Below are positions 1 through 9,151 of a stretch of DNA of 42,956 nt, piece by piece. Origin of the DNA: Deltaproteobacteria bacterium HGW-Deltaproteobacteria-1 (GTDB lineage Bacteria; Desulfobacterota; Syntrophia; Syntrophales; Smithellaceae); NCBI GenBank assembly GCA_002840635.1, contig PHBN01000013.1:2276-45231 (forward strand). The letters are read 5' to 3'. How positions within the stretch are numbered: the first letter of the stretch is position 1; the number at the start of each line of letters is the position of its first letter. The position numbers and the translations under genes are program-made. Below the pieces are notes generated by a model, which was not told the DNA's origin, did not search any database, and saw only the letters and a program-made list of their open reading frames with translations.

Positions 1-659
1 GTAAAACACATACCGCCATCGCCGTAACAGCCCAGTGGTTTGGCCGGGAAAAATGATGTGCAGCCAATATCACCAAATGAACAAGCCATTTTATCTTTAT
101 GTTTAGCGCCAAATGACTGCGCGGCGTCTTCTATTACAAATAAGTCGTGTTCTTTCGCTATGGAGGAAACAGCATCATAGTCAGCGGGTAAGCCGAACAG
201 ATCAACGGGGATTATGCCCCGGGGGGTGAGTTCAGGGTTCCACGGTCTATGTTTCGCGTCGGGTAAAGCATAAATAGAGGGATCCTTAGCTTTTACGGCT
301 TTAATGGCCAGTGCCAGCTTATCCTTATCTATATTGAAGGTCTTTGGATCAATATCGACAAACACCGGTGTGGCACCAAGCAGGCTGATGACTTCAGCCG
401 TGGCAATAAAAGTAAAAGGTGTTGTAAATATTGCGTCACCGGGTTGTACGCCGTAAGCCATGAGCGCCATTAAAAGGGCATCCGTTCCCGAAGCACAGCT
501 AATCGCGTGCTTTGCGCCTGTATAGACTGCTAGTTTCGCCTCCAGCTGTTTAACTTCCGGTCCCATAATGTAACTGCCATGATTTAAAACTTTCCGGATA
601 TTGCTGTTTAAAGTGCTCTCAATTTTCAACTGCTGCGTTTTCAAATCAATGAATTCCAT
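1..659 (-). CDS. DegT/DnrJ/EryC1/StrS PLP-dependent sugar aminotransferase (partial)
   Basis: The first 219 residues are present; the C-terminus lies beyond the left edge. Enzymes of this family transfer an amino group from glutamate to a keto-sugar nucleotide, giving amino-deoxysugars for surface glycans. The N-terminus MEFIDLKTQ, the stretch SGTDALLMAL (cofactor phosphate region), VIEDAAQSFGA and TSFFPAKPLGCYGDGG near the edge are family hallmarks; the lysine of FPAKPLG (about residue 207) is the expected Schiff-base lysine. An AGGAG ribosome site lies about 10 nt before the ATG. About 20 extra residues around 140-160 (DAKHRPWNPE) push the lysine later than usual, which some family members share. 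It fits a role downstream of the WbpM-like dehydratase or of RmlB in the same locus. The family is secure; the substrate cannot be told. Confidence 0.93.
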   Translation of the reverse strand, partial: MEFIDLKTQQLKIESTLNSNIRKVLNHGSYIMGPEVKQLEAKLAVYTGAKHAISCASGTDALLMALMAYGVQPGDAIFTTPFTFIATAEVISLLGATPVFVDIDPKTFNIDKDKLALAIKAVKAKDPSIYALPDAKHRPWNPELTPRGIIPVDLFGLPADYDAVSSIAKEHDLFVIEDAAQSFGAKHKDKMACSFGDIGCTSFFPAKPLGCYGDGGMCF

Positions 660-819
660 TAAAAAAATCGTCTCCTTTTATCTTCATATTTTTAAAATGT
701 TGCTTCGATGCTTATATACAGCTCCGCCCTCTGGGTTACATAAAGCTTCACCCACAGGTTAAGCCATCACAATTAGATATACTTATGATGACCCGTTACG
801 CTTTAAACACCTCCCTTAT

Positions 820-981
820 TCAACGAGGGGAATGTTCGTTATCTACTTCTTTTTGCAACTGCCGGATTTCTTCTTCCAGCTTTTCATATTCCGCCATTTT
901 CCGTTTCATATAGCGGTCTATTGCCCGCATCAGCATTAAAGATTCCTTGATTGCGAGCTTTGTTTTATGTGGATTTTCCAT
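820..981 (-). CDS. Small charged coiled-coil protein (hypothetical, 53 aa)
   Basis: A 53-residue ORF begins MENPHKTKLAIKESLMLM and continues as a highly charged helix (KRKMAEYEKLEEEIRQLQKE), consistent with one short coiled coil. There is no signal peptide or membrane segment, and I do not recognise the family. No clear Shine-Dalgarno precedes the ATG, but a perfect 7-1-7 palindrome lies 12 bp upstream and could be an operator for it. The amino-acid make-up is protein-like rather than random, which is the main reason for listing it. It could be a small regulatory or scaffold protein, or a chance ORF. Confidence 0.4.
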   Translation of the reverse strand: MENPHKTKLAIKESLMLMRAIDRYMKRKMAEYEKLEEEIRQLQKEVDNEHSPR

Positions 982-993
982 GATAATTTATGT

Positions 994-1008
994 GTTCACG
1001 CCGTGAAC
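994..1008. promoter_or_regulatory. Perfect 15-bp palindrome, possible operator
   Basis: The sequence GTTCACG-C-CGTGAAC is a perfect 7-1-7 inverted repeat just upstream of the small ORF at 820-981. Its size and position suit a dimeric regulator site. No T-run follows, so it is not a terminator. The function is inferred from position only. Confidence 0.35.
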
Positions 1009-1308
1009 GTGTAAAAACATAATGAAATTTCTTAATGATGTCAAGTAATAAAAATGAAAAAATGTCGGAGTTATGGGTCATCGGTCAGAGGTTGAAAGAT
1101 TTGCATAATCTCTGATATAAATTTCCCGTGATTCTGATCTCTATTTTATAGTTTTTTTATTCGGTTTTTAGTTTTGCAATTGAAAAAAGCTCTTCGATAA
1201 TTCTTTTTTCAACGTATAGTCCTTATTGATGGAGAATAAAGGTATCTAGACCGCTGACAACCTCTTCAATGATTGGTATGTGAACAGGAACCGTATTTTC
1301 ATACTAAC

Positions 1309-1338
1309 AAAAAAAGCCGGAAGATGATCCTCCCGGCT
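1309..1338 (-). terminator. Rho-independent terminator after the lipoprotein gene
   Basis: On the minus strand AGCCGGGAGG and TCTTCCGGCT flank an ATCA loop; these pair over ten positions including two G-U pairs, and a T-run follows at once. It lies about 90 bp past the stop of the lipoprotein gene (1427-1822) and so ends that transcript. Confidence 0.85.
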
Positions 1339-1426
1339 ATAAATTCCAGTATTCAGTTTACTGGCACCTTGAAATCTGAAAAACCCTCCTATCAGAATAA
1401 TTATCTACCGTCGGCCACCAATGATT

Positions 1427-1822
1427 CTAATTTTCCTTTAGAACAATTCGACCTATGATTTTTTTATCTTTAAGAAGATTGTTGTGTTCGTCGTACTCAA
1501 ATATCCCCCCCCATACTGAAATGCACTTCGGGCAGCTCGCTTCCGTTACCCCAGAGTCTAATAGGCTATAGGAAGCGGTCTGTGGTGAAGTTTGTCCCTT
1601 GGCAATGCCTGTGGCCACAAACTTGCCATTCTTTAATTGTACCTCCAGGCTACTGTTTGGTGCAACAGTACCTAAATCGATGTCGAAGTTATTGAAAATG
1701 ACCGTAAAGGGTTTCCCGGCATTAATCTCTTGTTGAGTTGTTTTTTCGCTTCCACATCCCTGTGCCAAAAATAAAACAAAAACTGGAATAAAATAGATTA
1801 ATAAACTTTTTACTCTAAACAT
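1427..1822 (-). CDS. Putative small lipoprotein (131 aa)
   Basis: The start MFRVKSLLIYF is preceded by a strong AGAGGGGG ribosome site 5 nt upstream. The open frame continues upstream to about 2202, but that extension encodes a transposase relic and an untranslated leader. The N-terminus is a signal peptide of the lipoprotein kind: two basic or polar residues, a hydrophobic stretch and FLAQGC with the cysteine near residue 23. The -3 residue is Ala rather than Leu, which is tolerated. The mature part (about 108 residues) is soluble, has a Cys pair (SCPKC) and ends IGRIVLKEN. I recognise no family. It has its own terminator and sits outside the glycan genes, so it may be unrelated to the locus. 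Confidence 0.75.
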   Translation of the reverse strand: MFRVKSLLIYFIPVFVLFLAQGCGSEKTTQQEINAGKPFTVIFNNFDIDLGTVAPNSSLEVQLKNGKFVATGIAKGQTSPQTASYSLLDSGVTEASCPKCISVWGGIFEYDEHNNLLKDKKIIGRIVLKEN

Positions 1823-1942
1823 AACAACCCCCTCTGTTTTTGATAAGCAACTGCTTTTGCATGGCTTTTGATTGGGAGATATAATGGAGGTGTTCTTGAT
1901 TGTCAAGCGATATCTGATAATGGGTATGCGACATATTTGTGA

Positions 1943-2202
1943 GAGGATTCTCTTCTCCACCCTGTGTTCCAAGAATTCTTCACAGCAGTTACTCAAAATA
2001 CTGCAACGCAGGGCGATAATACTGTTTGCGCCCCTGACTGTCCAGTGCATACCCGACTGTTTTAGACGCTGCCCCACAATGGTGCGGCATCTTGCCTCCA
2101 GCACACCGGATCCGACAAAAAGTCCTCTCTTTCTGAAGTCCGAATACCGCATCCATTCCTTATTTTTCTCAAAATAACCGATCTCAGATGAAAGCAGGTA
2201 TA
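1943..2202 (-). pseudogene. C-terminal relic of an ISKra4-family transposase
   Basis: About 87 codons read SSEIGYFEKNKEWMRYSDF, then GLFVGSGVLEA, VGQRLKQSGMHWTVRGAN and SIIALRCSIL. This is the conserved C-terminal block of ISKra4-type transposases, where the usual text is close to GSGVVEAGCKTVIGQRLKQSG. The rest of the enzyme is missing: a TAA interrupts the frame just upstream and no further similarity follows. Downstream the frame runs without a stop into the leader of the lipoprotein gene, producing a misleading fused ORF. It is inert. Confidence 0.8.
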
Positions 2203-2225
2203 TTATTTAACCCACTGTCAGTTTT

Positions 2226-3302
2226 TCAGTAGGCAACAGGGTGCCGCCTTCCTCCGGATTCACCTGTTTTCTTCAGCGGAATTTGCTCATTCCAACTAAA
2301 GCGATCTTTAAGCTTCAGTAGCGGCTTTTCTAACAGAATATAGCTAAGCGGCGCCGTTATGAAAGCGAGTGTCATCCCAAGATCGACATCGGGGGGGAAT
2401 TGCTCGCCGATACGATATGAACCATTCCCAGAGAAAAAACCCTGCCAAACATATAAACCATAACTGATTATGCCAAGTAAGGCCAGAGGCTTAAGTTCGA
2501 GAAACTTTACTAAAAAGGAGTTCTGGTTGTGATAAACATAAATAATCAGAGACGCAAGAGAAACAAGCCAGAGCAAATAGCTTTGAGTAAAACCTGGAGA
2601 TGCCAGACCGGCTAAAATAGCAACAAGAATTATCGGAGAATGGTTGTCATTGGCGAATAAGGCCTTAATAAGGCTACTGTTATAAACAAATGCTGAGATA
2701 CATCCAAATGCAATAGACGTAGCTGCGGGGATTGTCCAACGCCAGACCTCGTATGAAGGAAATGCTGAATAAATATTTGGCGCTAGCAAAAAACAAATTA
2801 TGGCAAAAACAACTGCAAATGACAATGCTACTCTTTTCCCAAGCAGAAATATAAATGGCCATACCATGTAAAAGTGCTGTTCAACTGCAAGCGCCCAAAA
2901 ATGAGACATTGAGGAAAATGAACATTCTGCTGGGGCATAATTCTGAACAAAAGTAAGTAAATATAAGAATGTGCAAGTCTTTATCTTTGCCATGCCCATA
3001 TAATCGATTATAAACAGAAGAATAATCACTAAATAGTAGATAGGGAATATCCGTAAGGCTCTCCTGATCAAGAATTTCCCGATTCTTATTTTACCTGTTT
3101 CTTCTTTCTCTTTGATGAGGAATATGGTGATGAGGAATCCGGAGATGGCAAAGAAAATATCCACACCATTATGAGCGCTAAATATTGAAAGAAAAGCCTG
3201 GTTTGTTACCTTTATTCTTGGCCAAATGCCGCCATGAGATAAAATGACCATCAAAATGGCTAATCCTCTGAGCCCATCAAATCCTTTTATTTTTGAGTTC
3301 AT
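2226..3302 (-). CDS. Acyltransferase family 3 (OafA/YrhL-like) O-acetyltransferase
   Basis: This 358-residue polytopic membrane protein begins with FDGLRGLAILMVILSHGG, the family signature with the conserved arginine and histidine. About ten hydrophobic segments follow, with the cytoplasmic RFLIRRALRIFPIYY motif and a late LEKPLLKLKDRF end. Such enzymes move acetyl groups across the inner membrane onto O-antigen or other surface sugars. It is one of three members in this window (others at 17702 and 19165). The closest ribosome site is weak (AAGAGA). It is flanked on both sides by transposase relics, so it may have come with mobile DNA. Confidence 0.9.
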   Translation of the reverse strand: MNSKIKGFDGLRGLAILMVILSHGGIWPRIKVTNQAFLSIFSAHNGVDIFFAISGFLITIFLIKEKEETGKIRIGKFLIRRALRIFPIYYLVIILLFIIDYMGMAKIKTCTFLYLLTFVQNYAPAECSFSSMSHFWALAVEQHFYMVWPFIFLLGKRVALSFAVVFAIICFLLAPNIYSAFPSYEVWRWTIPAATSIAFGCISAFVYNSSLIKALFANDNHSPIILVAILAGLASPGFTQSYLLWLVSLASLIIYVYHNQNSFLVKFLELKPLALLGIISYGLYVWQGFFSGNGSYRIGEQFPPDVDLGMTLAFITAPLSYILLEKPLLKLKDRFSWNEQIPLKKTGESGGRRHPVAY

Positions 3303-3649
3303 TTAAACGATCTCTTAAATTTTGATAAATACACGACCTAGAATTGCAATGCAAAAAATCCATCAATTAACGAGGTTAATTACCAGACTCTTTGGTTAAA
3401 TTCTATAGCTATTTTCGAAACGCGATTTCTTTGAAACTGTTTATAAGACTCTGGCTGAGAAAGGCGCCAAGGGTTCACCTGCTAGGAGCATGCCAATCTG
3501 TTTTATCAGTTGGGACAAGCCCCATTCCATGCTGGAGATCTCAGGAGTCCGGAAAAATAACCATGCAGTAAGTCTTGTTGACTCAAAAATAACGTATCAT
3601 ATTTTACCGGTCATAATTTTTAAAATCGACACATATAAATTGATACATA
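3303..3649. other. Non-coding stretch between acyltransferase and IS relics
   Basis: About 350 bp with no supported gene. An open frame from 3490 runs through its last part into the IS256 relic, but the first 55 codons resemble nothing and have no ribosome site. The minus-strand promoter for the acyltransferase should be near 3310-3400. Confidence 0.45.
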
Positions 3650-3915
3650 CAGGTCAGGCAACCGAAGAGAAAAAATCGGCTGTTACAAAGAAACTCAAAA
3701 GCATGAAACTAACCAACGCCGCCAGGATCATAGAAGAAGGAGCAAAAGAGACATTGACCTATTATGACTTCCCGAGTCAGCACTGGCGCTCGTTGCGGAC
3801 GAATAATCCTCTGGAAAGACTGATGCGGGAGATCAGACGCAGGACACGGGTTGTTGGAGCCTTTCCGGATGGGCAATCCGCTTTGATGCTGGTTGCTGCC
3901 AGACTCCGGCACATC
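3650..3915 (+). pseudogene. C-terminal relic of an IS256-family (Mutator) transposase
   Basis: The frame reads EETLTYYDFP-like text (KETLTYYDFPSQHWRSLRT), then NNPLERLMREIRRRTRVVG, AFPDGQSALMLVAARLRHI. That is the end of an IS256-type transposase, including the region of the final catalytic glutamate (TNNPLE). The N-terminal two thirds, with the other acidic residues, are absent. About 20 bp after it the text switches in another frame to an IS5-family relic, so two dead elements are joined end to end. Confidence 0.85.
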
Positions 3916-3934
3916 TCTGATGACACCTGCTTCT

Positions 3935-4324
3935 CATCATGACAGTCCTTATCTTCCTCTTTGTGTTGCCGGCAGTTGTCGTAACCTAAAGGTCATGCGT
4001 ACGAAAGAACCTATTAAAAAGGTGTTTGCGGATAAAGGATATTTTGGAAAACCGAATCGGGAGTTTCTTGCTCGGAATAAAATAGAAGACGGCATCATGC
4101 GTAAAGCAACAACAGGCGCTGAGCTTGCGGAATATGAAACGGCGCGCAACAAAGCTATTTCCAAAGTCCGGTATATCGTGGAACAGTATTTAGGATTAAG
4201 CCATTTGTACAACAGAGCATACCGCGCGAGGTTTCCCAAAATGCTCTCGAATGTGATGGATGGCCTGTTTAGACAGATGGCTTTTAATCTCTTCAGGGCT
4301 TCGAGAATGCTGAAAACAGCGTAA
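3935..4324 (+). pseudogene. C-terminal relic of an IS5-family transposase
   Basis: The reading frame gives HHDSPYLPLCVAGSC, KKVFADKGYFGKPNREFLA and ISKVRYIVEQYLGLSHLYNR, ending NLFRASRMLKTA. This matches the last half of IS5-group DDE transposases, keeping the second aspartate (ADKGY) and the final glutamate (YIVEQYLG). The N-terminal half and the first aspartate are missing, being cut off by the IS256 relic. It is non-functional. An AGAGCTTTGCA motif at about 4564-4576 on the opposite strand may be the remains of the terminal repeat. Confidence 0.85.
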
Positions 4325-4712
4325 GCACGGAAGATGATGGGAAACCCGGTAAGCCGGGATAAATCAGGTTGTATATGTAGGTAAAATGAACTCGTCATAA
4401 CCCTTTCAACTGATTCTATGCTGATTGATCGGCTGGAATCGAAATGTTATACTCGAAAAAATTGGTGAAAATCTCTAATGTTCTGAAATAAGCCGTTGTT
4501 CAAACCTCACACGTTAATAAACTAATAATATCAATATTTTATATATTTTCAGGGTGATCAGGGGTGTGCAAAGCTCTTAGTTTTTTCTACGGTGTTGTGT
4601 TTCAGCAGGAAAACCTCATTTGCTGTCAAAGTTGGGATTTTTGATGCTCAACTGCCGTTTTTAGGATCAATCTTTTCCTTCAACTTAAGGGAGAAAGCCA
4701 TTGACGCCTCAC
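4325..4712. other. Non-coding stretch between IS5 relic and rmlC remnant
   Basis: Nearly 390 bp without a credible gene on either strand. It is AT-rich in the middle and includes the possible IS end near 4564. It lies downstream of the rml genes, where a terminator would be expected; I saw no strong hairpin with a T-run. Confidence 0.45.
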
Positions 4713-5188
4713 TTAAAACACTTCCGCTTCTTTGAAAAGCTTACCCTGTGCGTCTTTAGCCGAAAGGATTGGCTGGTTTTGCAAAGGCCAGGCAATGGCC
4801 AGGTCGGGGTCGTTCCAGATGATTGTCCGTTCGTATTGAGGGGCCCAGTAATCCGTCGTTTTATAGAGAAATTCGGCGCGGAAAGTTCCACCCCCGCCCA
4901 CCGGCCAAATGACGGGGACAATCGGCGGATATCCACAGCCACATCAAAAACGGTTCCCCGGATAACCCGCACCAATTTTCCCTGTGGCTGCTGAATCTGG
5001 TAGTGCAGTCCCCGCAAAACATTTTTTACGGAATATGAATGATTGTCCTGAACAAAGACCGCGTGGTGCCCCGTCTTCTCCTGCCAGACTTTCTGGTTGA
5101 AGCTTTCATAGAAAAAACCCCGCTCATCACCAAATATCTGAGGTTCGACAATCAGCACGTCAGGAATATCGGTTTTAATCATATTCAT
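4713..5188 (-). pseudogene. rfbC: dTDP-4-dehydrorhamnose 3,5-epimerase, broken by internal deletion
   Basis: RmlC makes dTDP-4-keto-L-rhamnose in dTDP-L-rhamnose synthesis. Residues 1-104 are good RmlC ([45 protein letters not shown] with the active-site histidine, then GVELSA). The rest appears in another frame (AEFLYKTTDYWAPQYER to KLFKEAEVF). Between them the expected WVPxGFAHGF segment, roughly 22 codons, is absent, with the junction near 4873-4880. Total length is 476 bp against about 550 for the family. The start overlaps the rmlA stop, as in an intact rmlABC operon. Without the missing strand of the cupin and the frame it cannot be active. The intact cupin at 22044 could replace it. 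Confidence 0.88.
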
Positions 5189-6068
5189 GGTATGATTTCT
5201 CTTTAAGGATTCTTTCCAGATAGGTCCGATAAGACGATATGGGCGTATCTTCAATCACTTGCTTCATTTTCTTTTTGTCCACAAATCCCATGCGGAATGC
5301 GATTTCTTCCAGGCAGGCAATTTTCAATCCCTGTCGCGCCTCCAGGGTACCGATGAAATGACTGGCCTCCAGAAGGCTGGTGTGCGTCCCCGTATCCAGC
5401 CAGGCGATACCGCGCCCCAGAGGAACCACCTGCAGCCCTCCCTGCCTTAAGTATTCCATATTGACATCCGTTATTTCCAGTTCGCCGCGTGCCGACGGTT
5501 TCATGGTTTTGACAATCTGTGTGATATTTTTGTCATAAAGATAAAGCCCAGGCACAGCGTAATTGGACTTAGGTTTAGCCGGTTTCTCTTCGATGCTGAT
5601 GGCTTTCCCGGTTGCGTCAAATTCCACAACGCCGTAGCGCTCCGGATCGTTGACGTAATAACCAAAGATAACTGCGCCTTCTTGAAACTCTTCGATAATT
5701 TTGTCTAGATCCATTTTACCGTAAAAAATATTGTCACCTAAAATCAGGCACACCGCATCGCCATCGATAAATTCTTCACCGACCAGAAACGCCTGGGCAA
5801 TCCCTTTTGGTTCGGGCTGCACTTTATACGAAAGTTTTATTCCCCATCGGCTGCCGCCACCGAGCAGGGCTTCAAAGCGAGGCGTGTCCTGCGGCGTGGA
5901 AATGATGAGAATGTCACGTATCCCGGCAACCATGAGTGTTGCCAGGGGATAATAAATCATCGGTTTATCGTAAACCGGCTGCAACTGTTTGCTGGCCACC
6001 AGAGTCAGGGGGTAAAGACGGCTTCCCGCACCCCCTGCTAAAATAATTCCTTTTTTAATTCCTGCCAT
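5175..6068 (-). CDS. rfbA: Glucose-1-phosphate thymidylyltransferase
   Basis: RmlA joins dTTP and glucose-1-phosphate to give dTDP-glucose, the first step of the dTDP-deoxysugar pathway. The 297-residue frame from [13 protein letters not shown] has the nucleotide-binding [34 protein letters not shown] and [17 protein letters not shown], and full family length. The longer open frame to 6119 overlaps rmlB and is not used: the ATG at 6068 follows AGAGGTAGGGAT, which also covers the rmlB stop. rmlB ends only 4 bp upstream and rmlC starts inside the 3' end, so the three are one transcript. Intact. Confidence 0.96.
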   Translation of the reverse strand: MAGIKKGIILAGGAGSRLYPLTLVASKQLQPVYDKPMIYYPLATLMVAGIRDILIISTPQDTPRFEALLGGGSRWGIKLSYKVQPEPKGIAQAFLVGEEFIDGDAVCLILGDNIFYGKMDLDKIIEEFQEGAVIFGYYVNDPERYGVVEFDATGKAISIEEKPAKPKSNYAVPGLYLYDKNITQIVKTMKPSARGELEITDVNMEYLRQGGLQVVPLGRGIAWLDTGTHTSLLEASHFIGTLEARQGLKIACLEEIAFRMGFVDKKKMKQVIEDTPISSYRTYLERILKEKSYHEYD

Positions 6069-6072
6069 ATCC

Positions 6073-7140
6073 CTACCTCTTTCCGTACATTTTTTCATAA
6101 TACTCGCGGTAGCTTCCATCGGTCACCGAAGCGATCCATGGTTTGTTCTCCAGATACCAGCTAACTGTCTTTTTCATTCCCTCATCAAAGGTCACTTTGG
6201 GAGACCAGCCCAGTTCCGTGCGGATTTTCGTAGCATCAATGGCGTAACGGCGGTCGTGTCCCGCGCGGTCTTTGACGTAGGTGATGAGCGACCGTCTGCT
6301 CTTGCCGTCCGGCATCCAGCCGACTTTTTCATCCAGAATATCACAGATGGTATGGACGACTTCGATGTTCTGCTTTTCGCTGTTTCCGCCGACGTTATAA
6401 GTTTCGCCGATTTTCCCGCGCTCCAACACGGTGAGAATTGCTTCACAGTGGTCAATCACATAAAGCCAGTCGCGGACGTTTTTCCCGTCGCCATACACCG
6501 GTAAAACCTTTCCCTGAAGAGCGTTGTTAATAATCAGCGGTATTAGTTTTTCCGGAAACTGATAGGAACCGTAATTGTTGGAACAGTTCGTAATTAGTGT
6601 CGGCAGGCCATAGGTATGAAAATACGCACTGACCAGGTGGTCGGATGACGCCTTGCTGGCTGAATAAGGCGACCGCGGATCGTAAGGGGTGGTTTCCTGA
6701 AATGCACCCGTTTCACCAAGTGAGCCGTAAACCTCATCGGTGCTCACATGCAGAAAACGGCAGTCTTGATGCAGCGCACCGTCTTTCAGCCATGCTTCCC
6801 GAGCCGCTTCCAGCAGATTGAAGGTGCCCATGATATTGGTCTGAACAAAATCGGCCGGGCCCGTGATGCTGCGATCCACATGGGATTCGGCGGCAAAATG
6901 GACAACTGTGTCAATTTGTTCTTCGGCAAAGATCCGCCTGACCAAAGCCGCATCACAGATATCACCTTTAACAAAGCGGTAACGCGGATTCTTTTCAATG
7001 TCTTTTAAGTTAGCGGGGTTTCCTGCGTAAGTCAGCTTATCCAGATTGATGATCCGATCATCAGAGTGGTACTGCAGGGTATGGCGGACAAAGTTGGATC
7101 CGATAAAACCGCATCCGCCAGTTACAAGTACTTTTTTCAT
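6073..7140 (-). CDS. rfbB: dTDP-glucose 4,6-dehydratase
   Basis: RmlB converts dTDP-glucose to dTDP-4-keto-6-deoxyglucose, the branch point for rhamnose and many other deoxysugars. The 355-residue protein has the NAD-binding [14 protein letters not shown], the catalytic [19 protein letters not shown] (Tyr and Lys), and [15 protein letters not shown], all typical of the family, and standard length. A clean AGGAG lies 7 nt before the ATG. It begins the rmlBA(C) unit, just downstream of an IS1182-type insertion, which may have cut it from its original promoter. Confidence 0.97.
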   Translation of the reverse strand: MKKVLVTGGCGFIGSNFVRHTLQYHSDDRIINLDKLTYAGNPANLKDIEKNPRYRFVKGDICDAALVRRIFAEEQIDTVVHFAAESHVDRSITGPADFVQTNIMGTFNLLEAAREAWLKDGALHQDCRFLHVSTDEVYGSLGETGAFQETTPYDPRSPYSASKASSDHLVSAYFHTYGLPTLITNCSNNYGSYQFPEKLIPLIINNALQGKVLPVYGDGKNVRDWLYVIDHCEAILTVLERGKIGETYNVGGNSEKQNIEVVHTICDILDEKVGWMPDGKSRRSLITYVKDRAGHDRRYAIDATKIRTELGWSPKVTFDEGMKKTVSWYLENKPWIASVTDGSYREYYEKMYGKR

Positions 7141-7244
7141 TATTATTGCTCCTGTTTAAAATGACCGAGGTAGTATTTTCCAATCCTTCTTTTTGTCCCG
7201 CTCTGGAGGAGCCACCTTTTGTTTTTCCCCCTTTGGAGGGAGAC

Positions 7245-7270
7245 TGTGTCGCAATAGTTTTTGCGGCACA
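7245..7270. repeat. IS1182 left terminal repeat with subterminal inverted copy
   Basis: TGTGTCGCAA (7245-7254) faces TTGCGGCACA (7261-7270) across a 6-nt loop, pairing at nine of ten positions. It may be a binding-site arrangement for transposase or a hairpin that shields the element from outside transcription. Confidence 0.6.
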
Positions 7271-7394
7271 ATATTTACACGTTTTTTGAGAATAGAATAT
7301 TAGAAATTAATAGTAAATGCCGAAATGATCAAAATATCAGGCATGGGGAATCACAATTCTCCTGTTTTCGATGTATTGGTTCGTCCCGACGGCT

Positions 7395-8844
7395 TTAACA
7401 GCCGGCAATGACCATGTTTAACCCGACCATCTTTTCTATCAGTGTGCTCGCACCAAAGATTGTAATCATCCGGGCAATATTAAAACAGGTTGCCAACAGC
7501 GCCGTCTAGGCCTGAACGCCATCCTTTCTTCGCAAGTGAAAAGCATCCGTTTTCAAATTCCTCTTGATATGCCCGAAAGGATGCTCCACCTTGGTTTTCC
7601 GCTTTGCATAAACCTCTTGTGACGATTCCTCCTGATACTGCGCTTCAAACCTGATCTTTAAATCCTCATTATGCAAGCGAACGAGCTTGCGACCGTTTTT
7701 ACCCTCTGTACAGTGTCCGTAATGCTTGCACTGATGACAAAACTTCTTATCCGCCATCAGGTAATGTCTTTTGTCGGTGGCCTTGTCCGTGCTGCTATAC
7801 CGAAGGGTGTGACTTTCCGGACAGATATACGTGTCAGTCTCTTTGACATACGCGAAATGACTCTTGCTAAACGGACTTTCTTCTTCATGCAAGGCTTGCC
7901 TTTGAGAGGGAACAATGACCTTGATTCCTTGCTGGCCAATCTTTTCCAATTCATCCGTGTTTGCATATCCGGCATCGGCGCAGGCAGCCTTGCAGGGAGA
8001 ACCCAATAGGGTATTGGCTCTTTCAATCTGACGGGTAAACTGGTTCACGTCACTGGCAGCATTGACCACTTCAGCATGAACAATGAATGCGTGTTGCTCA
8101 TCGACAACACTTTGCACATTATAGCTGGCATGGTTGCCCTGAATGCTGTGCATCATCGCACAGTCCGTATCGGTCTGGTTGACCTGTTTCCCGGCATCGT
8201 CTTTAAAAGCATCCAGGGCTTGTTTGATTTTGTCCTTTAAATGCTCTGTCTTCGACAGTTCCTTATCCATGGAAACATAAGAAGAGGTTCCTTCTTCCGA
8301 TTGATCAACCGTTTCACATTCAACAAGCAATTGTGCAATCCGGTTGTCTATCTCAGCCAGGAGCTTCTCGTAGTAGGACCGATCATGGCTACGGCGACGT
8401 CCTGCATTGGCTCTGATCTTTGTCCCATCCACAAACATGATTGCCACCAATCAAATCCAGCTTTATGCACATCCGGGCGCATTGTTGCAAAACCTTTTTC
8501 AGGACTTTCTTGTTGTTGCGCCGAAATTCAGCAATCGTCTTGTGATCCGGTCTCAAACCACCCATTAGCCAGATAAAGGCCAAATTATGGTAACATTCCC
8601 GCTCCAGTTTCCTCGAACTCTTCACACCATAAGAATAACCGTAAACCAGCAACTTGAACATGGAGATTGGATCGTATTCAGAGTTGCCCACTTTATCAGG
8701 ATTGATCTCGATCCCCAGCTCACGAAAATTAAGCGCTTCCACAAAAGCATCATATGCCCGAACGGGATTGTCAGAACCTACATATTCTTCTATGCTGGGG
8801 GGCATCAATTCCATCTGATAACGGTCACTACATCGATATGCCAT
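7395..8844 (-). pseudogene. IS1182-family transposase with frameshift and premature stop
   Basis: The first part, from the ATG at 8844, reads MELMPPSIEEYVGSDNPVRA, then SMFKLLVYGYSYGVKSSRKLE and LRPDHKTIAEFRR. The frame shifts near 8440-8450 and continues as FVDGTKIRANAGRRRSHD, YNVQSVVDEQHAFIVHAEV, ADAGYANTDELE and VEHPFGHIKRNLKTDAFHLR. A TAG (likely from GAG) then interrupts at 7506, and the natural end (TALLATCFNIARMITIFG) lies beyond, stopping at 7395. All parts of an IS1182 transposase are therefore present, but two separate lesions make it inactive. Unlike the five broken sugar genes, nothing sizeable is missing here. Confidence 0.88.
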
Positions 8845-8968
8845 AGTGTCTCTCCTTTAAAATTACTCTACCATATCGACACAACAACACAAAAAACTTT
8901 CTCTTGTATTTTAACCTTTTTCTTACATTCTGTTGTCAAAGAACGTTCGCTCCCTTAATTGCGACACA

Positions 8969-9151
8969 ACCTCAGGGGGCAGGGGGAGGTGTTCCCATGT
9001 AACGCTTTTTATGTTTCTGTCACTCTTAAAGATTTACCACCACCGGCAGAGGACAGGATTGGAAGAGAAATCCCTCCATGAGAGAAACAAGAAAATGTGC
9101 TTAAACCATCCAAAATCCCCTATCCACCATTCACTATTAACTATTCACCAT
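8969..9151. other. Short intergenic gap between WbpM-like gene and IS1182
   Basis: No gene is supported in these 183 bp. The part near 9120-9150 holds short CACTATT/CACCAT repeats. It is the point where the original operon was separated from rmlB by the insertion. Confidence 0.4.

Larger units (their letters stand above)
982..1426. other. Intergenic stretch between the small ORF and the lipoprotein gene
   Basis: No convincing coding sequence is seen in about 440 bp. It holds the palindrome at 994-1008 and the minus-strand terminator at 1309-1338. The remainder is AT-rich and could carry the promoter of the small ORF or the aminotransferase, but no clear -35/-10 pair stood out. Confidence 0.5.
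7245..8968 (-). mobile_element. IS1182-family insertion sequence, degenerate
   Basis: About 1.72 kb is bounded by the 11-bp inverted repeat TGTGTCGCAAT (7245-7255) and ATTGCGACACA (8958-8968) around a single transposase reading region on the minus strand. Just inside the left repeat a second, near-identical inverted copy (7261-7270) could form a hairpin with the first. The flanking DNA on both sides is rich in C- and G-runs (CCCCCTTTGG on the left, CAGGGGGCAGGGGG on the right), suggesting insertion into such a low-complexity patch. No clear target duplication was seen. Confidence 0.8.

Noticed and set aside
1273-1458. 61-aa plus-strand ORF
   Set aside because: It overlaps the minus-strand terminator and the 3' end of the lipoprotein gene, has no ribosome site and matches nothing.
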